64,000 nt of DNA from Larus michahellis (GCF_964199755.1 NC_133930.1:57751962-57815961); one strand, 5' to 3'; numbered from the stretch's first letter, positions 27,151 to 40,200 are shown. Notes: generated by a model not told the origin, from the sequence alone. A program made the numbers and translations.

Positions 27151-27173
27151 AGAGCTTTCCCTGAGAAAGCTCT
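27151..27173. repeat. Perfect 9-bp hairpin
   Basis: AGAGCTTTC (27151-27159) pairs perfectly with GAAAGCTCT (27165-27173) around a 5-base loop. It lies 26 bases upstream of a second, longer hairpin. Confidence 0.7.
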
Positions 27174-27199
27174 TGTACCTCTGCAAGGTGACCTGCGGT

Positions 27200-27257
27200 G
27201 TCAGCGCTGCGAAGGCACATTGCCTCATCGCCTCACAAATGTGCGTGCAGCGCTGAC
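27200..27257. repeat. 18-bp stem-loop in a CpG-rich patch
   Basis: The outer stem GTCAGCGCTGC (27200-27210) pairs perfectly with GCAGCGCTGAC (27247-27257). After a 4/2-base internal loop, the inner stem GCACATT (27215-27221) pairs with AATGTGC (27238-27244), leaving a 16-base loop. The arms contain GCGC CpG sites that are unusual for this AT-rich neighbourhood. Confidence 0.75.
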
Positions 27258-28532
27258 GAGCAAACGGCGGATCGATTGTTTTACAGCATGGCTGCTCTCT
27301 ATCAAGCTCCGGTGACTTGAAGAAAATTACTCAAGTGCAGCTTTTTTGCACAAGTTCTCTGGTAGACGTATAGGTCAAGGGGATGCCAAGGTGTCTCCGT
27401 TGACTAGAAGCAGGTGCAATTGCGAGTGGTAAAATCCTGCGGGGGATGGCAGCTTGGTTAATGCCTTGTGATGGGAGCTGTGTCAGTGAGGCAGTGCTTC
27501 TGAGGTGGCAGGGGAGGTGGGGCAGCAGGGTGAGGCAGGGAGGTCTACGCATGCAGGTTTTCAGAATGACTGGACATAGGGAGAAAATGGAAAGCAAGAT
27601 TAATAGGTTTGCTGTTTTGAATGGGTAATTGCAAAACCTTTGGAGGGATGATAGCCGAGCGTGTAGATAGCTCAGGGGAGGGGAGAGGCACTGCCTCTTA
27701 ACGTGCTGTGAGCCTGGGAGAAGAGGCTATGGTTTGTGACCAGGCAGAGCTGAATTGTGAATTGGTTCTGCTCACCCCTTCAAAAGGAAGTATTTCAAAT
27801 AATTTCTGTTGACTGAATTTGCCAAACTGGCTGACTAGCATTAACAACAATATTGGCTTCCGAGAGATTCATGCTATTAGCTATGCAGTATGTGGCCCAA
27901 TTAACATTTTGTTTTAAATAGAAAAACAGAGGTCTCTGTTTGAAGTCACATGAGGATTTTGCGTAATATCTCATTTGTCTTGCTGTTTGCTGGAAATAAA
28001 GGAGTGAATTGGAGTTAATGAATCAATATTAACTTTTTTAATCCCCATCAGATGTCCCACCAAACCAGAGCAAGGTTACCTTGATAGGCAGCAGGGGAAA
28101 GATACTGTTATACCGTTGCAGAGCCTGAGAGGCAAAGCTTTCAGTCTCCAGTTCTGTTAAGACAGCTTCTTTCATAAGCTTCACAATCATTTCAATATTA
28201 TTTTATATCTTAGTTTTAAATGCAATTCATGTTAAATGTAGTTTTATCATCTGGAAAGACTTAAGGGCTACAAAGATCTAATGTCATTAGAAAGCTTTAT
28301 TGATAAATGCTTGTGCTCATTAAGGCTGTGCTCATGGAGGCAATGAGGCACTGTTTTTGTAGCATTTTCAGTGTTCATTGCTGCAAGCTGCAGTTAGAAA
28401 TCACACCAGTACCTTTCCTGTGCCTGCCTTTAACGAGACTGCAGTCTGTCTTTCACAAGGCTGAAGGTTAAGAGGCTGGAAGCTGGCTTTCAAAATACTG
28501 TATCATGCAGTGGCTGAGATTAATCAGAATAA

Positions 28533-28730
28533 TTTTTTTACTTTGAGGGTGGCAGAGCACTGGAACAGGCTGCCCAGAGAGGTGGTGGAGTCTCCTTCTC
28601 TGGAATCATTCAAAACCTGCCTCACACGGTCCTGTGCAACCTGCTGTAGGTGACCCTGCTCTGGCAGGGGGGTTGGACTAGATGATCTCCTGAGGTCCCT
28701 TCCAACCCCTACCATTCTGTGATTCTGTGT
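28533..28730 (+). mobile_element. CR1 3' tail fragment
   Basis: This fragment runs from the TTTACTTTGAGGGTGGCAG segment, which encodes the [10 protein letters not shown] region, to the terminal CCATTCTGTGATTCTGTG octamers at 28711-28728. The octamer is ATTCTGTG, whereas the copies at 9456 and 12838 have ATTCTATG, so it belongs to another CR1 subfamily. Confidence 0.92.
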
Positions 28731-28877
28731 AATTTAAGATTATTGAAAAGATTTTTAAAATATTGTGGGCTTTTTTGCAGCTTTATGCCGCATAATGAGA
28801 TCTCCCAGAACAAGGCTTGTTGTCACTCTCTTTTTTTCTTTATTTTTAATCTTTGACATATGAGATGTATCAAATGC

Positions 28878-29075
28878 ATCATAGAATCACAGAATAGCTC
28901 AGGTTGGAAGGGACCTTAAATGCTCATGTGGTCTAACCTTTGGTGGGAAAGGGAGCATTGATGAAAACCTCCAGTGATGGGGACTCCACCACATCCCTGG
29001 GGAGGTTGTTCCAGTGATTGATTGTTCTCACTGTAAAAAAATATTTCTTATTTCAAGATGAAATGGTTTCCATTT
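28878..29075 (-). mobile_element. CR1 3' tail fragment
   Basis: Its 3' end is ATCATAGAATCACAGAATAG at 28878, followed by CAGGTTGGAAGGGACC. The truncated 5' end is near 29075, after a T/A-rich degenerate segment. It faces the copy at 28533-28730 tail to tail across about 150 bases. Confidence 0.88.
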
Positions 29076-32000
29076 CTTATTAAAGTAATTTAGGAAGGAT
29101 ATAGAGAACACGAGGAAGACCTTTGTATATTCCTTTTATTTTTCTTTAAATGGATAAAGTAACCTTCTAGGGCTTTAGATTTAACAGATCATATTAAATA
29201 TAAAAACACCACAATCCCATATTTCACTCTGCAGGGTTGTGATGGAGAAGCCCACCTCCCAAAACTCTGGCACTGGAGATTTCCCCCCAGTTTTGTACTT
29301 GTGACCTTGCAGCTAGAATACAAGAAAAATGGGGCCTCTATGAGAAGGTGAGCTTCCATCTTCTTATTCTCCTGCATGATAGCAGGTGTACAGACAGCTC
29401 CACCAGGATAGGATAGGGCACTTCACAGTTGGCAATGTGAATGCTGGTGACAACAGGGAAAGTATAAATAAGTAGTGCAGAGAAATACAGGTATGGATAT
29501 CTGGGAGTTTTGCAGTTTGACATAGTAACTCTGCTCCTTTATCAGAAACGTATTCAATTTATGGCATGATTACAATCTGAATACCTCAATACATATTTGT
29601 GTTTGCATGTATGCACATATCCTGTTACCTGGTGTTTTCTTGTGTCTTCTTCCCCAGAATTTTGATACTCAGAAGACTCGCATCCCTTCCTTTCAGTTAT
29701 TAAGACTCTTCTCTTGCTCGCATGTGCACTTAACTGAAACCATTGTTTTGCAATTAGCTGACCTTCAAATCTTCTCCCTCTTCAGCTTTCTTTTCTACAG
29801 CTTCTCCTTATCTCCTCGTGCAGCTTATTTTCACCTCTCTCCGTGAAAGCAGCCTGTCTAGGAACTGCTGGAATCACCCTGGTCCATCTGTAACCATCTC
29901 CCTTTCAACCTTGACCTATTGCAGTCCTACTGCATATCTGCTCCTCAAGGCAACCACAGCTGTGGCACACCCATGGACCCTCCCATCTGCTTTAATCTCT
30001 TCCTTTGTCCGTCTCTAAGGAGAGGTGACTGCATAGTCATTTTCCTCCCCATCTTCGCAGGAAGGCTTAGGATGCAGTTTCAAGCTGCGTCTAAGCCAAT
30101 CTAATAATAAGCTGCTGCTGAAAGAGGCAGTCCTGCTCCTCTGTCTCCAGGTTCCCCCCTCTGTGCCCATCTCTCTTGAGATGCCAGCTGATCTGATGAT
30201 AACTTTTTTTGTTTTGTTTTATTTTTTATTCCCCAGATGGATTTTCCATACCTGATTTGAGCTGTTGTTGCACAACAGCTGCGTGTCTGATGCAAAAGGA
30301 GTGGTGGCAACCTTTGGGGATGGAAGGTGGGGTGGGGGCGAGTTTGCCCCTTTTTTGGCAGCATTTCATAGACCGACTTTGCTGCAGTGTGTGGAAAGTG
30401 TCTCGAAGCAAGAAGTAGGGAGATAAATGTCTGACTACAGATTTTCCCAGGAGAAAAGGTCATCCATTCCTTGTGCCTGGTGGCTGCAGCTTCAAAGCAA
30501 ATGAAAAAGGCTGAAAAAATAGCATCATTTGAGTTCATCTCTGATTTTTAAACACCAGCCTAAACAAAGTGGAGGCTACATAACCAATTGCCTTTCAAAA
30601 TAGGATGGGTTTTATTGATGTATTAGCAGTTATAATGTGATTCAAGTTAAAGGTTATAAATTTTTAGGTGTATTTCTGTTATAAAATGACACATTTGTCG
30701 ACATGAAAAAATGTAGTAGTACATAGGTAAGCTACATAGGGAAGCTTTCATGCTTTTGAAATATCTTTTTCAATGTACATCTGAGAACCTGGGATACTTT
30801 TCCGTTGTTTGTCACAGTTCAAGAGCACACTACCTTTTGTACAGAATCCTTCAGATTAATTTTAATTAATGTGCTAAGGGCCTTTCAAAGGAAACACATT
30901 ACATTTGTTACCACCTTTTAAAATAGAATTAAATCAGTTGCCCCAGTGAACATATCTTGAATGTAAATTAAATCCTGTGTTAAATAGCCCTATTGTCTGT
31001 CTGTGTGTATCTATGTGAGCTCACACGCTTTTAGCTTTAATTAAGGAGACTAATTTTATTTTCAGAGGATTATAAATTCCACAAGACAGGACAGTAAGAG
31101 GTAGCATTACGATATGCTAGTTATTACGCTATTTGGAAAAGAGAATTGCATAACTACTCTTTTGTCACATTAAATCATTATGCTCACATTTGAAACGTAT
31201 TTTTTGCAGCCTTTGTGCAAGTAGTATTCTCTTACGCTAAATAACTGCTTTTATGAAAATTTACTAAAATTACCTGATATTATATTCTGTTGTTTTCTGA
31301 TGCAAATACGTAACATTTGTGTATAATATTAGATCAATGACAGCATTTAGCTGTGGGGGAGAAAGTTCCATTTTGGATGTGTCGGCATGACCTGTTGCAC
31401 TGCTGGGTGTGCAAAACATTCATTTTGGAACTTCTGTGTTTTTTACTGTAAAAGCGCTGACACCTTTGGCATTTCTGGGTTAGCCAGCAGAGTGACTTTC
31501 ATTCCTTTAAGGCCCTAATTTAACCAAAACAGTGGATAAGAATCATTTGGGCGTTACCAGCTTCCTCGTCGGGACTTCTGCAGCACATTGTATAGAATTT
31601 TAACTGTATGGGTTTATTTAAGGGATCTACCTCTTCCTTTCATGACACACTCTCAAAGGATGACATCATTGTGAAAAGGGGCAGCTTTTGTAAAGGAAGC
31701 AGGATTCTTAAAAGGGAAAAACATACTCATCATCCCAAATTGCTCTAAAGGTCAGCAGTTATATCGCTGGTACACTCAACCTCTCTGCTGAGACAATCCT
31801 GTCGCACTTCTCAGCAGCAGCTCTCAGTTCTGCAAAGTTATTGAAACTCAGGACAAAATCAAACAGCAAGAAAGCCAGCATCCTGCTCATTAAGCTCTCA
31901 CACATCTCTTCATACTCATTACTCCAAAGCTCTTTATGTCATTCTGAGATGAGTTTTAAGGCAAGCTACCTAATGTGGGAACGGGAACGTTGGGTAGCTT

Positions 32001-34220
32001 TTATGATTTCTTAAACAATAAAATCTGTTCAGTGATGTTACTCTGTGTTTTTTTTTAATGGGACTTAGACATAAAATGTGCCTTGACTGACATTACTGAC
32101 CTGCATTACACCGAATCACAATTCCTATATAATGCAGTGATGTCTTTTGGAAGCCATCCTACTTCAATCTCTTAATCTTCAGCATTACAGTAGTAAAATT
32201 GCACGTTGCTTGTTTAATGACCAATAAGCCGATGAATTAAAGATAGAACTATCTGTACACTTTTATTCTGCTATGTCTATGCATGGTATAACATTAAAAC
32301 GGTGTTTTTGTGGAGCTGCCAGTCACAAGATATCTAGTACTCTCTTATGTGCAGACACCATCCAAATTTTACACAGCTGCCTGCATAAATCAACTATAGA
32401 AAAACAAGTAGAAATTTTTACAAACCTTTATGTTTTGGCAGCAGAAGTGCTGTCATGTTATGTTAGGTGTCACATCTAGGCTGCATTAAAACAAAATTGG
32501 GAAGTAGAGAAAAATGCAAAGAAAGCACATTAACTTTGAAATCTTGGCTCTTATAATGAATTACGTAAATGATGTTAGGCATTTTGCTCTTTTTTGGTAT
32601 TGCTACAGTGCACACTAAAGAATACAAATGAAGGAAAAATAAATCAATATTACTGCAATATGAATTGCAAACACAGCTTCTGAGGTACTAGGGAACAACG
32701 AGTTAGTGCATTGAATGCCACCTCTGGTTTAAGATGATGGCATATCGCACTGCATTCTGCAGTGGCTGATCCCCATTCCCCATTCCTGCCAGCCTTCAAT
32801 GTCAGTCCGACGTGAGTGACTCAATTTGCACTTCCAAGTGGTTTGAAGCAGGACGGGGTTTGTCAGCTTTTGTGGCAAAAACTTAATGGAAACACTTAGG
32901 GGGAGTCTGAAATGGCTCTGAAATGGCATAATAAGGCACAATTGTGTAAAAGTAAAACACACAAATAGGAATCTGAGAGCTTAATTTAAAGATACCTATA
33001 TCATACTGATGCTTTAGATACCTCCAGAGAAGGTGCTGTCATCCCGCAGCTTATCCTTGTTCCCTTTTTCCTCTCTCTTCTCCAGATAAAACAGCCCTCC
33101 CTGCCCCAACGTTTGCTGTTTTCACCTTGCTCTTAGCCAGATTTTAGAAGTCTCTCTAGATTAGGATCATATAAACATATGTCAGTGTTGGCCATCAGAA
33201 TATGGATGATATTTACACTGAACGCAAAACAAAATCTCTCCCGACTTATTCTGGCCAAGGTGGGATTCCAGGCTCACCGCTTTGTGCACTGGTTGGTGCT
33301 AAAGATGACAGCAGTAGATGCAATCGTGAGATAACCACTTATGTTAGGAGAGGAGAGCAGGGAAGCTACACAGTCTCCAAGGTAAATTTCAGTTATAATA
33401 TGACTTTTCCTTCAGACATCTGAATATTTTACCCTCCCCGACTTTTTATCCTTCCCACTTTGCCCAGGCAATGGTAGATGTTTGCTGCCCAGCCTGAGGC
33501 ACCCATTAGAAATGCTCCAAGTTTTTGTTGCTTTCAGTTTTCCGTAATCCCACAAAAATAGTTTTAATGTACCAAGCCAAACATATATGGGAGAGCTCAA
33601 GCAATTGCTGTGGAAAAAGATGGCTAATATTTGGATCAGAGAGATGAAATTCCAGCCGAGAGGTGTGCTAAAGAGACAAGGCTCGGAAACAGGTCGTGCC
33701 ATGTCAAGGTCTTCTTCTGAGGTTACCATAAGGGAGCCATGGGTGCTCCATATAGTTTTACTAATGAGAAGTTAGGAGTCACATTGCTTGCCTGCTACCC
33801 TCAGAAAATGTCTAAACTACATTGATATTTTGAATGACCTATGTTAAAGAAGATATTCATGCACCTTCACACGCCTGCCAAAGAGATCTTTCCCATGCAT
33901 CCACAAAGCAAGAGAAGCAATGGAACTACACTGAAAAGACAGTGCAGTGGACTCACAGGGGCCACGAATATAGCAAGCAGGCTTACTTTGCAAAATGTCT
34001 TTTGTGGTGGAGGTGAGGGAGTGCCAATGGTAGCGCTGCAGGGCTGGGAGGATGAGTGGGGATGGGAACCTCCGTGTTCTCCGAGAGATGCCTGACCTGA
34101 CTGCGTGCCTGCGGTCAGGATGTTCCCGGCGCCTGCCAGTGTTCCAGTACTTCCAGCCGAGTGTACAAGACAAAGAAGGATGCTTCCACATGTTAGTGGC
34201 AATTAAAGCCAACTGCAGGG

Positions 34221-34238
34221 AAAAAAAAAAAAAAAAAA
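34221..34238. repeat. Poly(A) run, 18 bases
   Basis: A18 is followed by GGTTAAAAAG. I looked for a processed retrocopy or SINE body upstream and recognised none. Confidence 0.85.
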
Positions 34239-34258
34239 GGTTAAAAAGATTCAGTGCA

Positions 34259-34282
34259 TTAACTGGTGACTTAACTGGTGAC
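34259..34282. repeat. Perfect tandem duplication, 12-base unit
   Basis: TTAACTGGTGAC occurs twice back to back, about 20 bases after an A18 run. Confidence 0.9.
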
Positions 34283-37200
34283 CCGTGGGCCAAACACACT
34301 TGGTCTACCCCCTCTTTCTTGGGGGAGAAGAGGAAGGCTGTGCTGGGCTGCGAATGCTGACGAGTCAGCCAAAATCTCTCCCTTTCTTTATCTCTGACAC
34401 AGAATGTCAGGTCTTGGCATTGACTGCGAGGTTTAGGGGAGTTCAGTGAAAACACCTGGGAGAGCAATCTCTGCAGGAAAAAAGCAAATTGCACAATCCT
34501 TTCCCCTCTGTGTAAGTATGGTGGTGGAGGTCCTGCAAGTGGGTATGCTACCACTGAGTATGTGGCACACCGCTGCTTGTACAAGGCGGGGGAAGCAGGA
34601 CTTCAGGGCCCCCACCTCCACCTCCCGAAAGCAAGTAACAGATCTGTGAGCAGGCAAAAATAGAAGCACACTAAAAAGTTGGCAGGAGTGTCTTGTGAGT
34701 CGCAGTGAATGTCTCAGGACTGCATTTATGGCTTTTAATCAAAATTTGGTTGTCTCCTGAAGGGCTGCCTTTATTTACACTTTTTGAAATGGATATAGAT
34801 TTTGGAACTGAAGCACATCTAAATATTAAAGATAATTATCTTCAAGTCTGTATTTTCAAAAAGTTGTTAAGAGTAAAACACAACTTTACAGCAAAGCAAG
34901 TCAAGGCTATGGAAAATATTTTAATGATATTGGCTGAGAAAAGCTTACTTTGAAGGGCACAAAAGGAACTTGAACTTTCCTATTAAATAGTTGGAGATGC
35001 AAGTTCATCCCAGTACTGGTGCTGTAGAAAATTCCCTGAAATACCAATGTATTTCTGATATTTTTTTCAGAATTTTACATTATTTCCATTTAAAGGCATA
35101 CATGAAGCATACTATTTTCAAATCAAGTAAGAATCTAGGATTTTGCATTTTCCAGGGTTGGAAGCCAGGATATGGTGCACTCATTGCAAGAACTAACTCT
35201 ATAGCATCTGTTAAACCTGAAAGTCACACCCAAAAGCTTTAGCTGCCTAAAGCAGCATTAAGGGGACTATAGGAACCTAACTCTGAAACTGAGATCCAAA
35301 ACTGTCCATGGCTAATAAATGCTTGAACTCACTAGGCTGTCCTCCTGTCTCCTCCCTCTGACCAACTTGGTCAGCAACACCCCAGGGCTTTTCCACTTAA
35401 TTCCTGACTCCTGCTTTAACCTTATTGGGACCAGAGCCTACCAAAAGAACTGCATTTGCCTCCTCTGGGGTCCACCTCACACAGTGTGGCAGCACTGTTC
35501 TACTTTTATAAGTTAACCAGGATTATTTCTGATTATTATTATTATTTTTTTAATCCAATGGCTACTTAATATAAAATGCATAGAGAGCGATAGGAGCAAA
35601 CCTCCCCTTCCATGGGCATTCTCTCGTTGCTGGATTATAGGTTCGCACTCTTATGGTCTGTCTTCCTGTAATAAATGAATCGCTCCTATTTTCCTGCAGA
35701 CTTGCTCAGTTTCTTGGAGCTGAGTGGATGACAACCTGTATCATCATGAGAATTGTTTAAAGGGAAGTATGTGATGAAGAGTTTCTTCGTGACAAAAACA
35801 TAGACCCCCAAAAGCACACCAGCTTGCCTGGATCACAGAGTGGTGGTGCTGCAGTAATGTGCTACTGAGTCTGTAAGACTTTGCGTGATTTGAGAGTATA
35901 CTTAAATGCAAAATATAAAGCTTCTGTCTGATGTTATGAAACCCCTGTGCCAGAAATCTTCTGGGAATGTAATCCAGCCTCTTTTGTCAAGTCTTGTCAT
36001 GAATGTTCCAGACAAGGAGGGGTTACTAAACCTTGTGAATTCTCCTTCCAAAAGTTGCTTGCTATAGCAATGGGGTGGATCAAATCTAGCTGTGTGGAGT
36101 TCAGGTTCAGAAAGTGGAAAATCCCCAAAGAATTAAAAAGGGAAATCACAAGCTGGCTTTTTAAAGTCACAGAATGAGAATTGCTGATGGGACTAAGGGA
36201 AGCATAGGAAGGGGCCCTAGGACACCCTTTTTGAAGCTCATGTAGAGGAATATATCCTGAGGGATTTGGAGGGGGCAGAACACAACATCAAACTGACCTA
36301 CGCCCATGTGTGCAAATGAGAATAAGGAGATGAAAAATCCTTCCTGAAAGATTTCCTGCAGAGACAGAGGTATACCCTGATGTGAGCACAACGCGTTCGA
36401 ATGGCAGACTGCCTCATGGTTCATACTGAGGTGTATACTTGTGTAACTACTCTGCAAAACAACGTGCTGGCAACCAAAATAGTCACACTCGCACAGAATA
36501 TTTGTGTGTGCCAAGCAGAGCGTCCCTGGATGTCCCGTGTTACCTGCTGACCCTGCAAAGAACAAGGTGCTGAGGGAGACCTGCATGGAGGTTTCTACGT
36601 GACAGCAAGAGGAGGTGCTTTCCTCTTTGTTTATATTCGTATAAAGCACAAGAACCCAGACTGTGCGTGGGTTTAAGACAGACCACCCCCAGGGCACATG
36701 GGTGTATCTGGTTGTCTGCATGGGTGTCCACAGAACGACCAACTCTGCATTGTGGTAGTCTGGATGGCAGCTTTACATCATCTCTGCAAATGTATTTTGT
36801 CCTATTACATGCACAAAACCATGGTCCCACGCTCCACAGCGGTGACCCTGCCAACCACAATGCATTTGGCAAGGTTAATGTTTTAAAATAAAGGATGCTT
36901 CCACAGGAAAATCCTCAAGGGGCAGAGAAAGGAAGATAATTCTTGTGTCAAATCTATTGTGCATACCAGAAGCCTGAAGGAAGTATCAGAGGAAAATAAT
37001 ATCCCCTCCTTTTTTTTTTCTTTTTGTCTATGAAAATATGGAGTATCTGAAAACTGGACTTCCCTGTAAGAGATCAAAACAAGTTACATTCTGTCACCCT
37101 AAAATGGTTTGGGGTGTCTCTGTGTGTGTGTCTGTTAGCTTTTAAATAGAAACTCTCAGACAAAAAAAACCAAAAAACAAACCTTACATTTTTTAGTTAG

Positions 37201-40200
37201 CCTATCTGACTGACATTCTAAAACTGACTTCTTTTTTCTCATGGGAAAGGAAAACAGGAACCTTCATTAGATTATTTCCCCCCAAATAAAAAGCAACTAT
37301 ATCAAGGGCAGCTTTAGTAAGTTGAAACAAGTACAACTCCCAGGGCAAAAATCCCTAGATAAAAGTTCAGAAGTTAAGCAGTAAATGTTACTGATGATAT
37401 CCTCTCCCATTGCAAGGTCAGTCTATTTTCTAAGAAAGTACACCATCGGTGTTCCTATAATCCAATACAATTTCAGAAGTGTAAGGGATTAAGGTATTCG
37501 TCTGAAGATCACAAATTGTCATCAATATGCAGACTGATAAAAAAAAAAGCGTTAATTGGTGTTAAAAAAACAGATTACTAATAACAATCAGTAGGTCAGT
37601 AGGGAAGAAGACAGAAGCACCAGCAGTTTATAGGTCTAATTTTGGAAAGGTATGGGAATACCTTGTGGGTTTTTTTGGTTGCTTTTTTTTTTTTGCTACA
37701 CCTTTCGAATGTTAATGTTCTGCTGAAGATGGTTTCAGACAGGCAGCAAGGAGACTGCTGTACTCAGCCAGGCAGAATCCATTGAAGAGTTGCTGAGGCA
37801 GAACTGAAATTATAGCCTCACTTTTAAAAAAACGACAGTATTGTCAGCTAATTACTTCTAACACACAAATAGGATTCTCATGTGAGTTTCTGAATTTTTT
37901 GTGTAAAATTCTAAGACTTCAAAAGGCAGCTTTTGAACTTGAGTATTCACCGGTTTCTTGGCAGTCCCTGATGCTTTATGCTTAGAAATACAAGAAAGGT
38001 GCAGAAGAATGGAAACTAAAGATACTTGTAACTACCTGTAACTGCTGCAGTGGGAAATGGGTCAAGTTCCCTCTCGACTAGATGAAGGTATTTGTTTCAC
38101 AGAAATTGATTGCCTAATTTTCTTCATTTATTTAATAAAGTTATAACCTGTATATTGCATATGCTTGGCTAATACTGTCTATTATGTCCTACATAGCAGG
38201 TCGGAAATACTGACATTAGACTTAAAAGTAGCTGTAATTAAATGAATGTACACTGATGATATTTTTGTGTATTCCCTGTATACTTTCTGTAAAGTATATG
38301 ACAATTTATCTTTTATTGATGCCAGAAAGGGTAGCATAAAATCAATTTCTTGTCATTTGGAGCTGCAAATATTTTTTGGTAAGGATTTGTGACAATTAAG
38401 ACAACAAATTTCCAACTTGCTGATTCATGTAGGATCCAGCCTATAAGGGTATTACCCATGTTACTGGCTTTAAAACCTTTAGCATTTTTGGTTACCTTAT
38501 TACTACTATACATTTAAGATATCCACTGTGGAGAAGGGTTGTAATACTGATGCCTGTCTATCTGTACACCCTCTTTTTAAAAGGAGACTGTATACAGAGG
38601 AAGGAAAGCAGTCTGTCGGGTGCATGCTTTAAACCATTGCACAGATTCCTGGATGGTGTAAATATACTGATTTTTCACGGAGTCATACCTTCAGATCTTC
38701 ACAAGTAGTATCTCATAAAGCTAGCAATTACTTTAGCAAATGCAGCGAGTAATTCAAGCTTTTAGAGTAACTTTGACCTTTTTTTGTGTATAAATCATCC
38801 TCACACAGCTTGTGTAGAGGAATTCAAAATATTATATGTGCATATTAACACATTAAAGATGAGCTTGCATTTTAAACATTCCACAGTTCATTAAGTAAAA
38901 GTGAGGTGCGTGGTATTGGAGACGGTCTACAGAAAAAAGAACCGATCCCTTTCTAGCATTGTTTTATTGCCAAAATTAACCCCATCGACTTGCTTTAACA
39001 ATGTCAACAGCTGAATGGCGCACCAAGGGGCTCTTTTTGCACACCAAGATCTGTCCTTAAAAGCTGTAGAGAGATGATGAGGATATGTGTCTGCAGGGGA
39101 AGGGCAATGTCAGCCTGAGATCAAATTTGTAAGAAGAAAAGGATGAAGTATAGGTGAAAAGGGCATTGTTTATACATCCATTTACACTGTGCAGCAAACA
39201 ACAGTACAGGATACAGTATGAAGGAATGTGAGATACATTTGGGTACAAAAGAAGGGCACATGTAATTTAATTTGTCTGCCTGGTATTTTTTGTAATCAAG
39301 TTTTGTTTATTTAAGGTAGATTTCAAATGTCAGCCACAGCAAGTGAGCTGTGAGTGCATGGAAATATCTTTGCTCAAATAGTTTGTGTACAGATGTTTGA
39401 GCCTGAAGAAACTTGCCATGTGTTTTTGTAGCTAAGGAAGTGAGTAATCAGTGAAACTAGTATGGGTGGTATAGGAAAATCATGCACATGGTCTTGGCAC
39501 AGCTGTGATCTTGCTACATTCCACGAGATATTTCATAATGGAAAGCCAATTTCTCCACTAATATAGGATACCTGCATATCAGGCATACGTTGTGAAGCAC
39601 CCAGTGAAGTCACGGGACCTTACAGATTGGGCCAGTAAATCTCCAGTGAACACGAATGACAAAAGAAAGTCCCTGGCTGTTGACCTGAATGACAGAAGGA
39701 AATATCCCATTTAATGTGTTTAAATGACTCAACGTTTAAATGCCTTGATGTGTTTATTGCTTAATTGTAATTTTTACCAATCAAATCTTACAGGGCTGAA
39801 AGTGTAAGTGGGCAAAATGGTAATTAAGTCAGCAGAACTGTATAGCTAGCTGCAGTAGCAGGAAATTTGGCCTTGTGTCTAGTTAACAAGGCTGCGAGAC
39901 CCTGTGACTCAAATGGTTTTCTGCTGGTCAGATTTCTCCTTTCAGCTGGCTTGTTTCAGAGGCTTTTCTGTGTGTTTTATGTGATTTGCACAGAACATTG
40001 TGCAGTGAATAATCTGTCAAGAAATAGCAATAAACAGTTGCTGCCACTATACCGTGTTTCACTGTTAATGTTTTTAACTAAAATATTTGCTTTAAATCCA
40101 TACACATATAGATTGGGTATGTCACAGTTCAGTCTGGATGTTTTCAATAGTTTCTTGAACTACCAGTTCCTCACAATTTTGAAAGACAAAGGGCCAGCAA

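Larger units (their letters stand above)
22562..28532. other. Intergenic; hairpins and a conserved-looking tract, no gene proven
   Basis: About 6 kb of mostly AT-rich DNA. It contains a (TTTA)n run at 23084-23104, a purine-rich GAG/GAA run at 26261-26291, a short direct and inverted repeat around GAGAGAATGAC at 24930-24970, and two tandem hairpins in a CpG-rich patch at 27151-27257. A smooth AT-rich tract with many TAAT and ACAAT motifs at 27780-28060 looks like vertebrate conserved non-coding sequence. No exon was recognised. Confidence 0.5.

Noticed and set aside
34000..34240. Possible processed retrocopy or SINE ending in A18
   Set aside because: The sequence before the A run resembles no gene or SINE that I know, and no flanking direct repeats were seen.
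36167..36742. 191-codon open frame, minus strand
   Set aside because: No recognisable domain, no splice context, an unremarkable Cys/His-rich composition, and a competing 110-codon frame in the same region. Treated as chance.
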